NCBI GenBank assembly: GCA_003157485.1
Contig: PMJQ01000057.1
Location: 3,321 to 40,953, forward strand
DNA length: 37,633 bases
From: Ignavibacteriota bacterium
GTDB taxonomy: Bacteria; Bacteroidota; Ignavibacteria; UBA10030; UBA6906
Direction: 5' to 3'
The translations under genes were made by a program, and so were the position numbers. Under the pieces are notes generated by a model. It did no database searches. It was not told where the DNA came from and saw nothing but the letters and a program-made list of their open reading frames with translations. This document shows, one piece after another, positions 25,711 to 32,845 of the stretch; position 1 is the stretch's first letter; the number at the start of each line of letters is the position of its first letter.

Positions 25711-26184
25711 TCAGTCCAGCAGGAATGACGTGCCCGGATCCGCCTCGTGTCGTATTTCGTCCACGGGGTGCTTCTTTCCCTCCCCTGCGAAGAGACGGTT
25801 GGGGAAGTTCAGAACCATGCCCCGGCCCTCTCCGATGTTTCTGTACGCGTGGACAACCCCCCGCGGGATAATAATCGACCGGGGGGCATCCTCCCCTGCG
25901 TACACAATCTGACGTGTCATGAACGTCGGAGAGGGCTTCCGGTTGTCCCAGAGAACAATCTTGAAGTTCGAGGGGCCAAAGAACGCGAAGCAGTCGGCCT
26001 GGTCGGCATGTTCATGCGGGCCCCGCGTCACACCCGGCGCCGTCATCGAAACATATCCCATGACGGGAAAGAACTCCGGAAAGATTTCGTCGCTGCGGAA
26101 CAGCTCCGAAAGCCACCCGCGGTCGTCGATGTATTTCGTGAGGTTGCGCACGACCACATCCTGAATCGTCCCGTTTTTGAACAT
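25711..26184 (-). CDS. RmlC-like cupin, sugar 3,5-epimerase or 3,4-ketoisomerase
   Basis: A 157-residue cupin of the nucleotide-sugar isomerase/epimerase group. It contains DDRGWLSELF near the N-terminus, the histidine motif RGPHEHADQ where both RmlC (RGLH) and FdtA/QdtA (RGxHAH) have their catalytic histidine, IIIPRGVVHAYRN, and an RmlC-like ending with DEIRHEADPG. It is shorter than typical RmlC (about 180) and close to FdtA/QdtA (about 140), so the reaction on the RfbB product is open: 3,5-epimerisation or 3,4-ketoisomerisation. The track start at 26211 is GTG; the ATG at 26184 with GGAAGG six bases upstream is preferred. First gene of the wza-containing operon. Confidence 0.82.
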   Translation of the reverse strand: MFKNGTIQDVVVRNLTKYIDDRGWLSELFRSDEIFPEFFPVMGYVSMTAPGVTRGPHEHADQADCFAFFGPSNFKIVLWDNRKPSPTFMTRQIVYAGEDAPRSIIIPRGVVHAYRNIGEGRGMVLNFPNRLFAGEGKKHPVDEIRHEADPGTSFLLD

Positions 26185-26301
26185 TGGGTACCTTCCCGAA
26201 TCTGTTGTCACGTCATGCCCTCCGGAGAAAACCGTATCTATCCGACGTTTGCCGGAGACAGAGTTTTCGCGCGGCGCCAGCTGGTGTGGAGGGAAACAAT
26301 T

Positions 26302-26340
26302 GTAGCAAAGGGGGGGGCTACTCTTCCTTTCCGGAAAGAG
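26302..26340 (-). promoter_or_regulatory. Structured leader: two inverted repeats
   Basis: Within the roughly 180-base untranslated leader of the cupin-rfbB-wza operon there are two inverted repeats: GTAGC/GCTAC around a run of eight G (26302-26321) and the palindrome CTTTCCGGAAAG (26327-26338) nested in CTCTT/AAGAG. On the transcribed strand the first reads GTAGCCCCCC..., faintly like the GTAGC core of ops elements that recruit RfaH/NusG paralogs to polysaccharide operons. No full GGCGGTAG match is present. Confidence 0.3.
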
Positions 26341-26372
26341 CCAGGTCTACACGGTTCGTTGTTCCGCAACTG

Positions 26373-26401
26373 AATTTATTGATTTCGGGGGGAAAAGTCA
26401 A
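26373..26401 (-). promoter_or_regulatory. Promoter of the cupin-rfbB-wza operon, TTGACT-N17-TAAATT
   Basis: On the minus strand TTGACT (26396-26401, five of six consensus bases) is followed after exactly 17 bases by TAAATT (26373-26378). The element sits 14 bases beyond the response-regulator stop, in a locally AT-rich patch, and points at the cupin gene. It is the best sigma-70-like match I found in the window and predicts transcription start near 26366 with a long leader. Confidence 0.6.
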
Positions 26402-26414
26402 CGCCGGGAGGGGT

Positions 26415-26774
26415 TCATGGCGGGAGCGCGGCCCTGATTCGCTTGACAAATTCCGCGTAATCCACCGGTTTCCGGACAAAATCGCACGCCCCGTACCGCA
26501 ATGCGACTTCCGCGGATTCATCGGACCCGGAACCAGTCACCACGATCACTTTCGCGTGATCGTTCAACTGTCTGATCTTCCGCAGAACTTCAAGGCCGTT
26601 CATGCCGGGAAGCGCCAGATCCAGAAGAACGATATCGGGACGACGTTCCTTGTACAGGGTCAGCCCCTGGGGACCGTCTGCGGTCGTCAGGGTTTCGAAT
26701 CCCTCGAGGCTCAGGATATGCTGGACGAGGGCGAGGACCATCTCGTCGTCGTCGATGACAAGGACTTTCGGCAT
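26415..26774 (-). CDS. Single-domain response regulator (CheY-like receiver)
   Basis: A 119-residue stand-alone receiver domain with no output domain. The acidic pocket is D8-D9-D10, the phosphoacceptor D52 in LLDLALPGMNG, the conserved threonine T80 (VVTGSG) and lysine K102 (VRKPVD), with phenylalanine 99 at the switch position. All catalytic residues are present, so phosphorylation is expected. No histidine kinase is encoded in the window. It lies between the two large polysaccharide gene sets, just upstream of the wza-operon promoter, with its own promoter-like element and no Shine-Dalgarno. A role in controlling polysaccharide production is a guess from position only. Confidence 0.93.
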   Translation of the reverse strand: MPKVLVIDDDEMVLALVQHILSLEGFETLTTADGPQGLTLYKERRPDIVLLDLALPGMNGLEVLRKIRQLNDHAKVIVVTGSGSDESAEVALRYGACDFVRKPVDYAEFVKRIRAALPP

Positions 26775-26781
26775 GGGGTAA

Positions 26782-26810
26782 AGTTACGGCCAACGGAGCT
26801 GAATTGCAAG
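26782..26810 (-). promoter_or_regulatory. Promoter-like element of the response regulator, TTGCAA-N17-TAACTT
   Basis: On the minus strand TTGCAA (26805-26810) and TAACTT (26782-26787) are 17 bases apart. Seven bases after the -10 is position 26775, directly before the ATG at 26774, so the message would be leaderless or nearly so. No Shine-Dalgarno is present. The -10 is only a moderate match, but the spacing mirrors the tadA promoter. Confidence 0.4.
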
Positions 26811-26865
26811 GCAAGGAAATTGCTGGTGCGCCCCGGGAAGAACACCCGGAAAGGCCAGCGGGCGG

Positions 26866-26891
26866 CTCCGGGGCGCAAAAGCGCCCCGGAG
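26866..26891 (-). terminator. GC-rich 11-bp hairpin after the capD-like gene
   Basis: CTCCGGGGCGC (26866-26876) and GCGCCCCGGAG (26881-26891) are perfect complements with a four-base loop (AAAA on plus, TTTT on minus), starting 10 bases after the stop of the dehydratase gene. There is no T-tract after the stem, so it is either an L-shaped or I-shaped terminator or an mRNA 3'-end stabiliser. It separates the upstream gene set from the response regulator. Confidence 0.6.
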
Positions 26892-26901
26892 TGACGCGCG
26901 A

Positions 26902-28914
26902 TCATGACTTGACGCTGACGGCGGCTTTCTCCATGCTCACCCTGGCGATCGCCTCGTCGGCTTCGGCAGAGGGGTCGGGCATCCGGAACTGCGGGACGAG
27001 CTTCGAGAAAAGCCGCAGGACGATGCTCTCCGAGCCCTGATGGGCCGCCTCGATGAGCGTGTCGACATCCATGCCAAGCGGGTTCTCGTAGCCGGGCATG
27101 CCGCTCACGATATGCTGGTGGATGCTGACATTCCCGTCCCCCATCGGCACCGTCACGTCGCGGTCCATGCTGTTGTACGAAACGAGGATCTTGTCGTGCG
27201 TCGTCCGCTCGATCCGCGCCCCTTCGTAGAAGAGCTCTTCATACATCTTTTCACCGGGTCTCAGGCCCGTGAACACGATGTCGATGTCCCGCCCCTCCTC
27301 GAGGCCGTTCAGCCGGATCAGATCCCGCGCCAGCTCGACGACGGGAATCTGCTCTCCCATGTCGAGGACGAACGTCTCACCGCCGGTCCCCATCGTGGCC
27401 GCCTGGAGGACGAGCTGGACCGCTTCCGGGATCGTCATGAAGAATCGCTTGACGTCAGGATGGGTCACCGTGACCGGCCCGCCCATCTTGATCTGGCGTT
27501 CAAACACCGGGACAACGCTGCCGCTGCTTCCGAGCACGTTGCCGAAGCGGACAGTGACAAACGTCCTGCCGACCCGCATCGCTGCATTCTGCACGATGAG
27601 TTCCGCGATCCGCTTCGAGACGCCCATGATGCTCGTCGGGTTCACCGCCTTGTCGCTCGAGATCATCACGAAGCGCTGGACCCCGTGGCGTTCCGAGAGC
27701 TCCACGAGATTCCGCGTCCCCAGCACATTGTTCGTCACGGCTTCGGAAATGTTGACTTCCATCAGGGGGACATGCTTGTGCGCTGCCGCGTGAAAGATGA
27801 CCGCCGGCTTGTGCTGCGCGAAAACGCTGTCCATCCTGTCCTTGTCCCGGATATCCGCAATAACGGTGCGTACGGCGACGCCTCTCTTGGGGTGTTCCAT
27901 GAGCTCCTGCGCGATCCGGAATATCGAGTTCTCGCCGTGGCCGACCAGGATGAGTTCCGTCGGGCCGAATTCCTTGATCTGCCGGCAGATCTCCGAACCG
28001 ATCGAACCTCCCGCGCCCGTGATCATAACGCGCGCGCCCTTGAGGAGTCCGACGACGCTCTTCGTGTCGGTCTTCACGGGTCCGCGGCGCAGAAGATCCT
28101 CCAGCTGAATGTTCCTGAACTGGTCGACGCGCGCCGTTCCCCTGAGGATCTCGAACAGCGCGGGGACGATCTTGCTCGTCACGCCCTGTTCCTTGCACAC
28201 CTGGACGACCTCCCGGACTTTCTTCCCGGACGCCGCCGGCATCGCGATGATCACCTGCTGCGCATGGTGTTCCTTCAGAAGCTTCGTGAGCTCCTTGAGC
28301 GTTCCGAGAACGGGGACGCCGTGAATGTTCTTCCCCACTTTCTCGAGGTTGTCGTCGATATACCCCACCGGCAGAAGGCCGAGATGCCGGTTGACCTGTA
28401 GTTCTTTCACGATCATTGCGCCCGCCACGCCTGCGCCCACGATCAGGGCCGGTTTCATCGATACGCTTTCCTCCGAACGGGTCTGCCACGACTGCACGAG
28501 CCTGATACTGAAGCGCATCGCGCCGACAAGAAGCATTCCCAGGAGCCCGTCAAGCACGGGAAGCGAACGCGGGAAACCGTACGGGATGATGCCGAGGGGA
28601 GTGAAGAGGGCGAAGAAGAGCACAACTTCGACAAGCGCGGCCAGAATCGTCGCGCGCAGAAGCGTTGCAAGCTCCTGGACGCTCGCATAGCGCCAGTACT
28701 GGGCATACAGCCCCGTGACATAAAAGATGGCGAGCTTGCAGATCCCGTCCAGCGCCATAAACATGGACAGGGGGTTGATGTACTGGCGGAGCTCGTGCAG
28801 ACTTTCCGTACGGATATAAAAGGAGATCCAAGGAGCAAGCGAGATCAGCAGGATATCCACAACGAGCAGATCCCGATTCCTCAGCCTGGAGAGCATTTCC
28901 AAACGTTTTTTCAT
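26902..28914 (-). CDS. CapD/PglF-type membrane UDP-sugar 4,6-dehydratase
   Basis: Predicted membrane-anchored SDR, most likely a UDP-GlcNAc (or related) 4,6-dehydratase. The 670-residue protein has four N-terminal helices (about 18-36, 50-70, 88-108, 118-136), a first Rossmann domain with VGAGVAGA (about 159-166), and the catalytic SDR domain with TGAGGSIGSE (299-308), S420-D421-K422 in MISSDKAVNP, and methionine at 430 where classical SDRs have tyrosine, exactly as in the large PglF/WbpM class. GLRPGEKMYEELF is also present. The track start (GTG, 28920) overlaps the previous stop; the ATG at 28914 is preferred. It follows the short priming transferase after 2 bases, suggesting that it makes the initiating sugar. 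No PglD-like acetyltransferase is seen. Confidence 0.93.
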   Translation of the reverse strand: MKKRLEMLSRLRNRDLLVVDILLISLAPWISFYIRTESLHELRQYINPLSMFMALDGICKLAIFYVTGLYAQYWRYASVQELATLLRATILAALVEVVLFFALFTPLGIIPYGFPRSLPVLDGLLGMLLVGAMRFSIRLVQSWQTRSEESVSMKPALIVGAGVAGAMIVKELQVNRHLGLLPVGYIDDNLEKVGKNIHGVPVLGTLKELTKLLKEHHAQQVIIAMPAASGKKVREVVQVCKEQGVTSKIVPALFEILRGTARVDQFRNIQLEDLLRRGPVKTDTKSVVGLLKGARVMITGAGGSIGSEICRQIKEFGPTELILVGHGENSIFRIAQELMEHPKRGVAVRTVIADIRDKDRMDSVFAQHKPAVIFHAAAHKHVPLMEVNISEAVTNNVLGTRNLVELSERHGVQRFVMISSDKAVNPTSIMGVSKRIAELIVQNAAMRVGRTFVTVRFGNVLGSSGSVVPVFERQIKMGGPVTVTHPDVKRFFMTIPEAVQLVLQAATMGTGGETFVLDMGEQIPVVELARDLIRLNGLEEGRDIDIVFTGLRPGEKMYEELFYEGARIERTTHDKILVSYNSMDRDVTVPMGDGNVSIHQHIVSGMPGYENPLGMDVDTLIEAAHQGSESIVLRLFSKLVPQFRMPDPSAEADEAIARVSMEKAAVSVKS

Positions 28915-28916
28915 TA

Positions 28917-29561
28917 TCACAATCCCCCGATTGTCCGCAGTATGATCCTCAGATCCGACAGGACCGTCCGCCGTCTGAGGTACGCAATATCGATCGACAA
29001 CTTGTGCGGCAGGATCTTCCCGAGATAGAGTTCCTCGGTGTTGCCGCCCGACAAAAGCTCTTCCTCGTTTCTGTAGTGAAGCGACGCCGGGCTCGTGATG
29101 CCCGGCCTGTACCGGAGAATCTCCCGCTGGTCAGGCGTGTAGCGCGCAACGTACCCGGGATTCTCCGGCCTGGCGCCGACGAGACTCATATCTCCCTTAA
29201 ATACATTCAGGAGCTGAGGAAGTTCGTCGAGTTTGTATGCACGAAGCAGGCGTCCCACGCGGGTCACGCGGCTGTCTCCCCTGACCGTCAGTCCGCCCCC
29301 CGCAACATCCGCTCCCTGCACCATACTCCGAAATTTGTATATGGAAAAGAACCTGCCTTCGATTCCCACCCGGCTCGAACGGTAGAAGACCGGGCCGCGA
29401 TCCTGGAGCTTCACTGCAGCCCCGATGACGAGAAAAAGCGGCGACAGGAAAACCAGTCCGGCTGCGGATGCAATAATGTCGACGATGCGCTGCGCAAATG
29501 CGCTGTGAACAGGAGGCGCACTCCGTGCGCCTCCGCCAGAAGGGTGATCAAATATCGACAT
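28917..29561 (-). CDS. Monotopic phosphoglycosyl transferase (PglC type)
   Basis: Predicted short-form priming enzyme that transfers a sugar-1-phosphate to undecaprenyl phosphate. The 214-residue protein has the single re-entrant membrane helix at about 27-51 (DIIASAAGLVFLSPLFLV), RVGIEGRFFSIYKFRSM, the catalytic pair D112-E113 in KLDELPQL, and GDMSLVGARPE, all as in PglC. RPGITSPASLHYRNEEELL is the family's substrate segment. A very strong Shine-Dalgarno (GGAGGAAA) precedes the ATG at 29561. The placement beside a PglF-like dehydratase and a PseC-like aminotransferase suggests a diamino- or amino-dideoxy-sugar phosphate as donor. This is an inference from context. Confidence 0.93.
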   Translation of the reverse strand: MSIFDHPSGGGARSAPPVHSAFAQRIVDIIASAAGLVFLSPLFLVIGAAVKLQDRGPVFYRSSRVGIEGRFFSIYKFRSMVQGADVAGGGLTVRGDSRVTRVGRLLRAYKLDELPQLLNVFKGDMSLVGARPENPGYVARYTPDQREILRYRPGITSPASLHYRNEEELLSGGNTEELYLGKILPHKLSIDIAYLRRRTVLSDLRIILRTIGGL

Positions 29562-29621
29562 TTTCCTCCGGAATTACTGTGATGCGCCGCACCGGGAAAA
29601 ATCCGATTAAATCGCCGGCAA

Positions 29622-30581
29622 TCAATGGGTTACGGCCCGGACCGGCTCGCCTGAGCGCTCCCTGTACCAATCGACGGTCCTCCGGAGGCCCGCCCGGAAC
29701 TCCACAGAGGGCGCATACCCCAGTTCGCTTGTCACCAGACCAATGGCGGCGAAGGAATGTTTGATATCCCCCGCTCGAGGTTTCTCGAACACGGGTGTGA
29801 TGGAAGTGCCCAGGATCACGTTGATCTCGGCGACAAGTTGGTTCAGGGAGATCCTGTCATGGCAGGCGCAGTTCATGGCAAGCCCCTGCCGGCAGGGCGC
29901 GCTTCCGGCACGGAGATTCGCATCGACCACGTTGGAGACAAACGTGAAATCACGCGTCTGTTCGCCGTCGCCAAAGATGACCGGCTGACGTCCGCCCAGC
30001 ATCGCACGTATGAATTTGGGTATCACCGCCGAATACTGGGACGCGGGATCCTGCCGCGGCCCGAAGACGTTGAAATACCTGAGCGCCACCGTTTCCATCC
30101 CGTACAGTGACGCGAACACCCGGCAGTAATGCTCGGCTGCGAGCTTCGACACCGCATACGGAGACTGCGGATTGGGGGTCATTCCTTCGTGTTTCGGCAG
30201 CTCCGGCGTATCGCCGTACACCGACGAGGAGGACGCATAGACTACGCGGCGAACGCCGGCGTCTCTCGCGGCATACAGGATATTCAGGGTGCCGTCCACG
30301 TTGACGGCGTTTGAAGAAATCGGATCCCGCACAGACCTGGGGACGGACGGGAGCGCCGCCTCGTGAAAGACGACTTCGATGCCCTGCACGGCCTCCCGCA
30401 CGGTGTGATAACTCCGTATGTCCCCTTCCACGAGCTCGATGTCTCCCCCCAGGCCTGAAAGGTTTTCGCGCTTCCCCGTCGAAAGATTATCGAGAACGCG
30501 GACGCGATGCGCCCCCCCGACAAGCGCTTCGACGATATTGGACCCAATGAATCCGGCACCTCCGGTGACTAATGCATGCAT
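29622..30581 (-). CDS. SDR-family nucleotide-sugar 4-epimerase, WbpP-like
   Basis: Extended SDR of 319 residues, likely a UDP-hexosamine or UDP-uronate 4-epimerase. It has TGGAGFIGSN (6-15), the serine-rich YASSSSVYG (115-123), the catalytic Y142-xxx-K146 in SPYAVSKLAAEHY, and RYFNVFGPRQDP followed by FGDGEQTRDF, a combination strongly reminiscent of WbpP/UDP-GlcNAc 4-epimerases. The track starts at 30626, but those 15 residues are not family-like; the ATG at 30581 has AGGGA about seven bases upstream. Intergenic distances of 53 and 60 bases to its neighbours are larger than elsewhere in this set, yet no terminator or promoter was recognised in them. Confidence 0.9.
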   Translation of the reverse strand: MHALVTGGAGFIGSNIVEALVGGAHRVRVLDNLSTGKRENLSGLGGDIELVEGDIRSYHTVREAVQGIEVVFHEAALPSVPRSVRDPISSNAVNVDGTLNILYAARDAGVRRVVYASSSSVYGDTPELPKHEGMTPNPQSPYAVSKLAAEHYCRVFASLYGMETVALRYFNVFGPRQDPASQYSAVIPKFIRAMLGGRQPVIFGDGEQTRDFTFVSNVVDANLRAGSAPCRQGLAMNCACHDRISLNQLVAEINVILGTSITPVFEKPRAGDIKHSFAAIGLVTSELGYAPSVEFRAGLRRTVDWYRERSGEPVRAVTH

Positions 30582-30634
30582 GTGACGTCCCTGCTTTTGT
30601 GTGTGAAATGTCTGATTTCCCTGCAATCCGCCGT

Positions 30635-31795
30635 TCAGCGGCGGTGCTCCGCGACAATTGCGGTGACGGCATCGACAACGCTCTCAACGTCTTCGTCGGA
30701 CATTCTGGAAAAGATCGGCAGCGATACCTCGCGCATATACTCCCGGTGCGCGACGGGCAGGTCCGACTCCCGGTATCCGAACGTCTCACGGTAGTAGGGA
30801 TGGATGTGGAGCGGGATGAAGTGGACGCTCGCGCCGATGTTCCGATTCTTCAGCTCCTCCATGAACCGGGCGCGGTCGATCCGGAGCCGGTCGAGGTTCA
30901 GTCTGAGCATATAGAGGTGCCACGCATGCTGCGCATCCCCGGAGTCCGCAGGCACCTGCGTTTCTCCTACGGACGAGAACGCCTCATTGTATTTCAGGGC
31001 GATCGCCTTACGCCGCTCGTACATTCTCCCGGCTTTCCGGAGCTGCGCAAGACCCATCGCGGCCGCTACGTCGGTCATGTTGTATTTGTATCCCGGCGCG
31101 ATGATTTCGTAGTACCACGACCCTTCAGCAGTATAGCGTTTCCACGCATCCTTGCTGATCCCGTGCAGCGCCATGATCCGGCACCGCTCCGCCAGCGCCT
31201 CGTTCTCCGTACAGATCATCCCCCCTTCGCCCGTCGTGATCGTCTTCGTCGCGTAGAAGCTGAAACAGGTTATTTCGCTCAGAGCGCCGATCATGCGCCC
31301 TTTATATATTGAGGGAAACGCGTGCGCGGCGTCCTCGATCACGGGAATCCCGTGATGTGCCGCGACGGCATGCACGGCGTCAATGTCAGCCGGGAGCCCG
31401 GCGATGTGCACGGGCATCACCGCCTTCGTCCGGCCCGTGACTGCACGTTCGATCAACGCAGGATTGATGTTCAATGTCCGGGGCTCGACGTCGACAAAGA
31501 CCGGCCGGGCGTCGAAATAGCGGATGACCTCCGCCGTCGCGGCAAACGTATACGGCGTCGTTATCACCTCGTCGCCGCGCTTCAGTCCTATCGCGTCCAG
31601 CGCGAGGTGCATGGCGGCGGTGCAGGAATTGACAGCGATCGCATGCTTCGCGCCCACGACGGCCCCGAATTCCGCCTCGAACTTTTTCGTCTTCGGTCCG
31701 GTTGTCACCCAGCCGGACCGGAGGGTTTCTTCAATCTCCCGGAATTCTTCGCCGTCAAGGTCGGGGAGGGCAAATGGAAGGAACTGTTGTCTCAT
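30635..31795 (-). CDS. DegT/DnrJ/EryC1/StrS aminotransferase, PseC/ArnB-like
   Basis: PLP-dependent aminotransferase of 386 residues likely acting on a 4-keto-6-deoxy sugar nucleotide. The N-terminal SGWVTTGPKTKKFE and NSCTAAMHLAL segments, the EDAAHA motif with the PLP-pairing aspartate, and the PLP lysine K184 in SFYATKTITTGEGGM are as in PseC/PglE/ArnB enzymes. It differs in branch from the WbpE/FdtB-like enzyme at 15359-16477. The CapD-like dehydratase three genes downstream would supply its 4-keto substrate. A 24-base gap separates it from the preceding GT2. Confidence 0.92.
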   Translation of the reverse strand: MRQQFLPFALPDLDGEEFREIEETLRSGWVTTGPKTKKFEAEFGAVVGAKHAIAVNSCTAAMHLALDAIGLKRGDEVITTPYTFAATAEVIRYFDARPVFVDVEPRTLNINPALIERAVTGRTKAVMPVHIAGLPADIDAVHAVAAHHGIPVIEDAAHAFPSIYKGRMIGALSEITCFSFYATKTITTGEGGMICTENEALAERCRIMALHGISKDAWKRYTAEGSWYYEIIAPGYKYNMTDVAAAMGLAQLRKAGRMYERRKAIALKYNEAFSSVGETQVPADSGDAQHAWHLYMLRLNLDRLRIDRARFMEELKNRNIGASVHFIPLHIHPYYRETFGYRESDLPVAHREYMREVSLPIFSRMSDEDVESVVDAVTAIVAEHRR

Positions 31796-31819
31796 TGTCG
31801 TTCGATCATTGTTATTGGT

Positions 31820-32839
31820 TCACCATTGTGCCGCAGGCTGATCCCCCCACCGGTTCCGGAACTTCACAAGGCCTCTGAGAAACCCGAGGCCATAGGAGAA
31901 ATGAAGCGCCGCATAGGCCGTCGGGAGCAGAATCAGCACGTCGCGGTCGGCCCCCCGCGCCGTGAGGAGTGACGCAAGGATATTTGTCGCCATATACGCG
32001 ATCAGGATCGCCCCCAGAGTGAACAGGCCGGCGGCTGGAGCGGGGATGCAGAGCGCCGCCGCCGCACAGAGAGACGCGACAAGCGCCGCGGGCACGAATT
32101 GACGCGCGCTCATCTGCATGGGATGTTTCTGAAGCACGCGCACCTTCCAGTAACCGTACTGGTAATACTGGCGCCAGAGCGACCGGAGGGAGCTCCGGCT
32201 GAAATACTCGGACCGGACATCGGAGGCCAGAAGAAGTTTCGCCCCGAGCTTGCGGAGCCGGTAGTTGTATTCATCGTCCTGGTTCCGGACGAGCTCTTCG
32301 TCGTAGGGCCCGGCACGCTGGACGATTGCGCGGGTGTAGGCCGGAAAGGGGACCGTGTCCGCGAGCATCGTGCGGTCGGTGATCGTGCGGAATGCCGAGC
32401 CGCCGACGCCAAACTTCGAACTCATCGCCAGCGCGATGACGCGGGCGACGCGCGTCGAGCCCACGGTGTGCACCGGCCCACCCACGCCGTCGACACCGTC
32501 GTTTTGCAGATGGCCGACGCAGCGACTGACGTAATCACGCGCAATCGTGCAGTGCCCGTCAACGCGCACGAATATGTCTCCGCGCGCCCGCCGGAGGGCG
32601 ATGTTCATCCCCACCGGAACGATTTTCCCCGGGTTGTCAAGAAGAATAATATTCGGTGAACGGGACTGCATGGAGAGGACGATCTGCCGCGTATCGTCCG
32701 TCGACATCCCGTCCACGACAAGGATCTCCATCCTGTCCTGATCATAGTCCTGGGCCAGAACAGCCTCGAGGCTTTCCCGGATAATCGCACCCTCGTTCCG
32801 GATCGGCATGATGACGCTCAGAAATGGCAGGGCGGTCAT
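31820..32839 (-). CDS. Glycosyltransferase family 2, ExoA-like
   Basis: A 339-residue GT2 enzyme resembling ExoA of succinoglycan synthesis. Motifs in order are VIMPIRNEGAII, VVDGMSTDDT, the metal-binding VRVDGHC, a GVGGPVHT loop, and NQDDEYNYRLR, where the catalytic aspartate or glutamate is expected; then RQYYQYGYWKVRV, similar to the processive-type Q..RW region but not identical. The C-terminal third has three hydrophobic helices (about 245-265, 268-290, 300-320). It begins 6 bases after the deacetylase, so the two are probably translationally linked and may act on the same sugar unit. Confidence 0.9.
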   Translation of the reverse strand: MTALPFLSVIMPIRNEGAIIRESLEAVLAQDYDQDRMEILVVDGMSTDDTRQIVLSMQSRSPNIILLDNPGKIVPVGMNIALRRARGDIFVRVDGHCTIARDYVSRCVGHLQNDGVDGVGGPVHTVGSTRVARVIALAMSSKFGVGGSAFRTITDRTMLADTVPFPAYTRAIVQRAGPYDEELVRNQDDEYNYRLRKLGAKLLLASDVRSEYFSRSSLRSLWRQYYQYGYWKVRVLQKHPMQMSARQFVPAALVASLCAAAALCIPAPAAGLFTLGAILIAYMATNILASLLTARGADRDVLILLPTAYAALHFSYGLGFLRGLVKFRNRWGDQPAAQW

Positions 32840-32845
32840 AGGGCG

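Noticed and set aside
27040-28401. 453-codon plus-strand ORF opposite the CapD-like gene
   Set aside because: Shadow; the composition is dominated by Arg, Asp, His and Val and has no recognisable domain.
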